Assembly: GCA_025060245.1 (NCBI GenBank)
Contig: JANXCP010000004.1
Location: 1 to 41,469, forward strand
DNA: 41,469 bases
Source of the DNA: Thermoanaerobaculum sp.
Lineage (GTDB): Bacteria > Acidobacteriota > Thermoanaerobaculia > Thermoanaerobaculales > Thermoanaerobaculaceae
Direction of reading: 5' to 3'
The translations under genes were made by a program, and so were the position numbers. A model generated the notes under the pieces. It worked only from the letters and a program-made list of their open reading frames with translations. It did no database searches and was not told where the DNA came from. Below, one piece after another: positions 40,338 through 41,469 of the stretch. How positions within the stretch are numbered: the first letter of the stretch is position 1; each line of letters starts with the position of its first letter.

Positions 40338-41469
40338 AGGACCACACCCTGTGCGTGCACGCGGGACCCGGGCCGGACCCGCAGACCGGCGCCGTCAACA
40401 CCCCCATTTACGCCACCTCCACCTACGCTTACGCCGAGTTTGGCCGCCACCGCGGCTGGGAATACTCGCGCACCGCCAACCCCACGCGGGTGGCCCTGGA
40501 ACAGGCGGTGGCCCAACTGGAAGGCGGCGCCGACGCCTGCGCCTTCGCCTCGGGCATGGCAGCCATTGACGCCCTCACGGATCTGCTGCAAGTGGGCGAC
40601 CACATCCTGGCGGCGCACAACCTCTACGGCGGCACGTACCGCCTCTTCACCACCATCACCGCCCGCCACGGCCTGGAGGTGAGCTTCGTGGATGCCACCG
40701 ATCTTAACCTCCTGGAAGCCAGCTTCCGTCCCAACACCCGCATGCTGTTCCTGGAATCCCCCACCAACCCCCTCATGGCCTTGGTGGACCTGGAAGCGGC
40801 CAGCCAGTTGGCTCACCGGCGGGGGGTGCTGGTGGTGGTGGACAACACCTTCCTCTCCCCCATCCTCCAAAAGCCCTTGGCCTTGGGGGCCGATGTGGTG
40901 CTGCACTCCACCACCAAGTACCTGAACGGCCATTCCGACGGAGTGGGTGGGGTGGTGGTCACCAAGGAAGCTGCCTTGGGGCAGGAGCTGCACCGCATTC
41001 AAAACAGCGCGGGGGCCATCCTGGGCCCCTTTGATGCCTACCTGGTGCTGCGCGGGATCCGCACCCTGGCGGTGCGCATGGCCGCCCACGAGGCGGGGGG
41101 CCGGGCGGTGGCCCAGTTTTTAGCTCAGCACCCCAAGGTGCAGCGGGTCTACTACCCCGGCCTTCCCCACCACCCGCAGCACGCCTTGGCCCAGCGGCAG
41201 CAGCGAGGCTTTGGGGCCATGGTGGCCTTTGACCTTGGCAGCTTGGAGGCGGCCCAGACCGTGTGCAACCGGGTGCGGCTTTTTACCCTGGCGGAATCCC
41301 TAGGGGGGGTGGAGTCCCTCATCGCCCACCCCGCCACCATGACCCACGCCTCGGTGCCCCCCGAGGAGCGGCAGAAACTGGGGATTACCGAGGGGCTTTT
41401 GCGGCTTTCCGTGGGCATTGAGGACCCCGAGGACCTGGTGGAGGACCTGCGGCAAGCCCTGGCGGCGTT
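40334..41469 (+). CDS. Cystathionine gamma-synthase/gamma-lyase family PLP enzyme, 3' end cut by window edge
   Basis: 378 codons of a Cys/Met-metabolism PLP enzyme (usual length about 380-395, so only the last residues are missing). It starts DHTLCVHAGPGPDPQTGAVN and contains STYAYAEFG, YSRTANPTR, FASGMAAI, ESPTNPL, and the PLP lysine K195 in HSTTKYLNGHSD. Near the C-terminus are SLGGVESLIAHPATMTHAS and LLRLSVGIEDPEDL. Lyase (cystathionine to cysteine) and synthase (to cystathionine) activities are hard to separate by sequence. The preceding beta-synthase-like gene, coupled by ATGA, favours the lyase. GGAGGAGG lies before ATG 40334. Confidence 0.93.
   Translation, partial: MKDHTLCVHAGPGPDPQTGAVNTPIYATSTYAYAEFGRHRGWEYSRTANPTRVALEQAVAQLEGGADACAFASGMAAIDALTDLLQVGDHILAAHNLYGGTYRLFTTITARHGLEVSFVDATDLNLLEASFRPNTRMLFLESPTNPLMALVDLEAASQLAHRRGVLVVVDNTFLSPILQKPLALGADVVLHSTTKYLNGHSDGVGGVVVTKEAALGQELHRIQNSAGAILGPFDAYLVLRGIRTLAVRMAAHEAGGRAVAQFLAQHPKVQRVYYPGLPHHPQHALAQRQQRGFGAMVAFDLGSLEAAQTVCNRVRLFTLAESLGGVESLIAHPATMTHASVPPEERQKLGITEGLLRLSVGIEDPEDLVEDLRQALAA

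Overview
The window is a dense, GC-rich bacterial chromosome segment with no tRNA, rRNA, CRISPR array, prophage or transposase. LpxC, ExbB/TolQ, a BamA-like barrel with a C-terminal Phe and a TonB-type domain indicate a diderm envelope. A Ser/Thr kinase fused to a TonB C-terminal domain, an NtrY/NtrX-like pair with DUF4390 next to lpxC, carboxypeptidase-regulatory-like repeats and a PGNxR-type EF-P suggest Acidobacteriota (possibly a thermophilic Thermoanaerobaculia-like lineage). This placement is inference from gene content, not a database match.

Layout. 1-1876 (minus): yebC-ruvC, then an ExbB/TolQ gene cut by the window edge. 1997-4978 (plus): a 912-residue pseudo-receiver/kinase/TonB fusion and a small coiled-coil protein, closed by a good terminator. 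5036-10157 (plus): a five-gene chain with mostly overlapping genes, accD-folC-dgt-rpiB-glyA. 10123-11156: a GT2 glycosyltransferase (minus) and a DUF4177 protein (plus), each overlapping a convergent neighbour. 11125-18521 (minus): lpxC-DUF4390-NtrY-like kinase-NtrX-like sigma54 activator-TPR protein-RDD protein. A very good sigma54 promoter match lies just upstream of lpxC, with tandem dyads between it and the divergent GAF/HD-GYP-smpB unit (18660-20569). 20573-24938: Nudix hydrolase (minus), uvrA and a membrane protein. 25049-27067 (minus): secreted DUF4832-like protein, followed by about 0.9 kb without a gene. 27960-31244: a PEMT/ICMT-type methyltransferase, a 7TMR-DISM diguanylate cyclase and an arginase. 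31410-33775: fabL-GDPD-small receiver-like protein (minus) and efp (plus). 33787-36983 (minus): two secreted-protein genes broken by six frameshifts and two in-frame stops. 37104-39362 (minus): BamA-like barrel and SAM methyltransferase. 39408-end (plus): a cystathionine beta-synthase/cysteine synthase and a cystathionine gamma-synthase/lyase, probably a transsulfuration pair.

Two promoter styles recur. Genes with a Shine-Dalgarno often have an extended -10 TGC-TANNNT (tolQ, DUF4177, HD-GYP, efp). Seven other genes have no Shine-Dalgarno but carry TANNNT exactly 6-7 bases before an ATG or GTG, which predicts leaderless mRNAs. The points most worth following are the kinase-TonB fusion near an ExbB-like gene, the predicted sigma54/dyad control of the lpxC/HD-GYP divergent region, the leaderless-promoter pattern and the localised gene decay at 33.8-37.0 kb.
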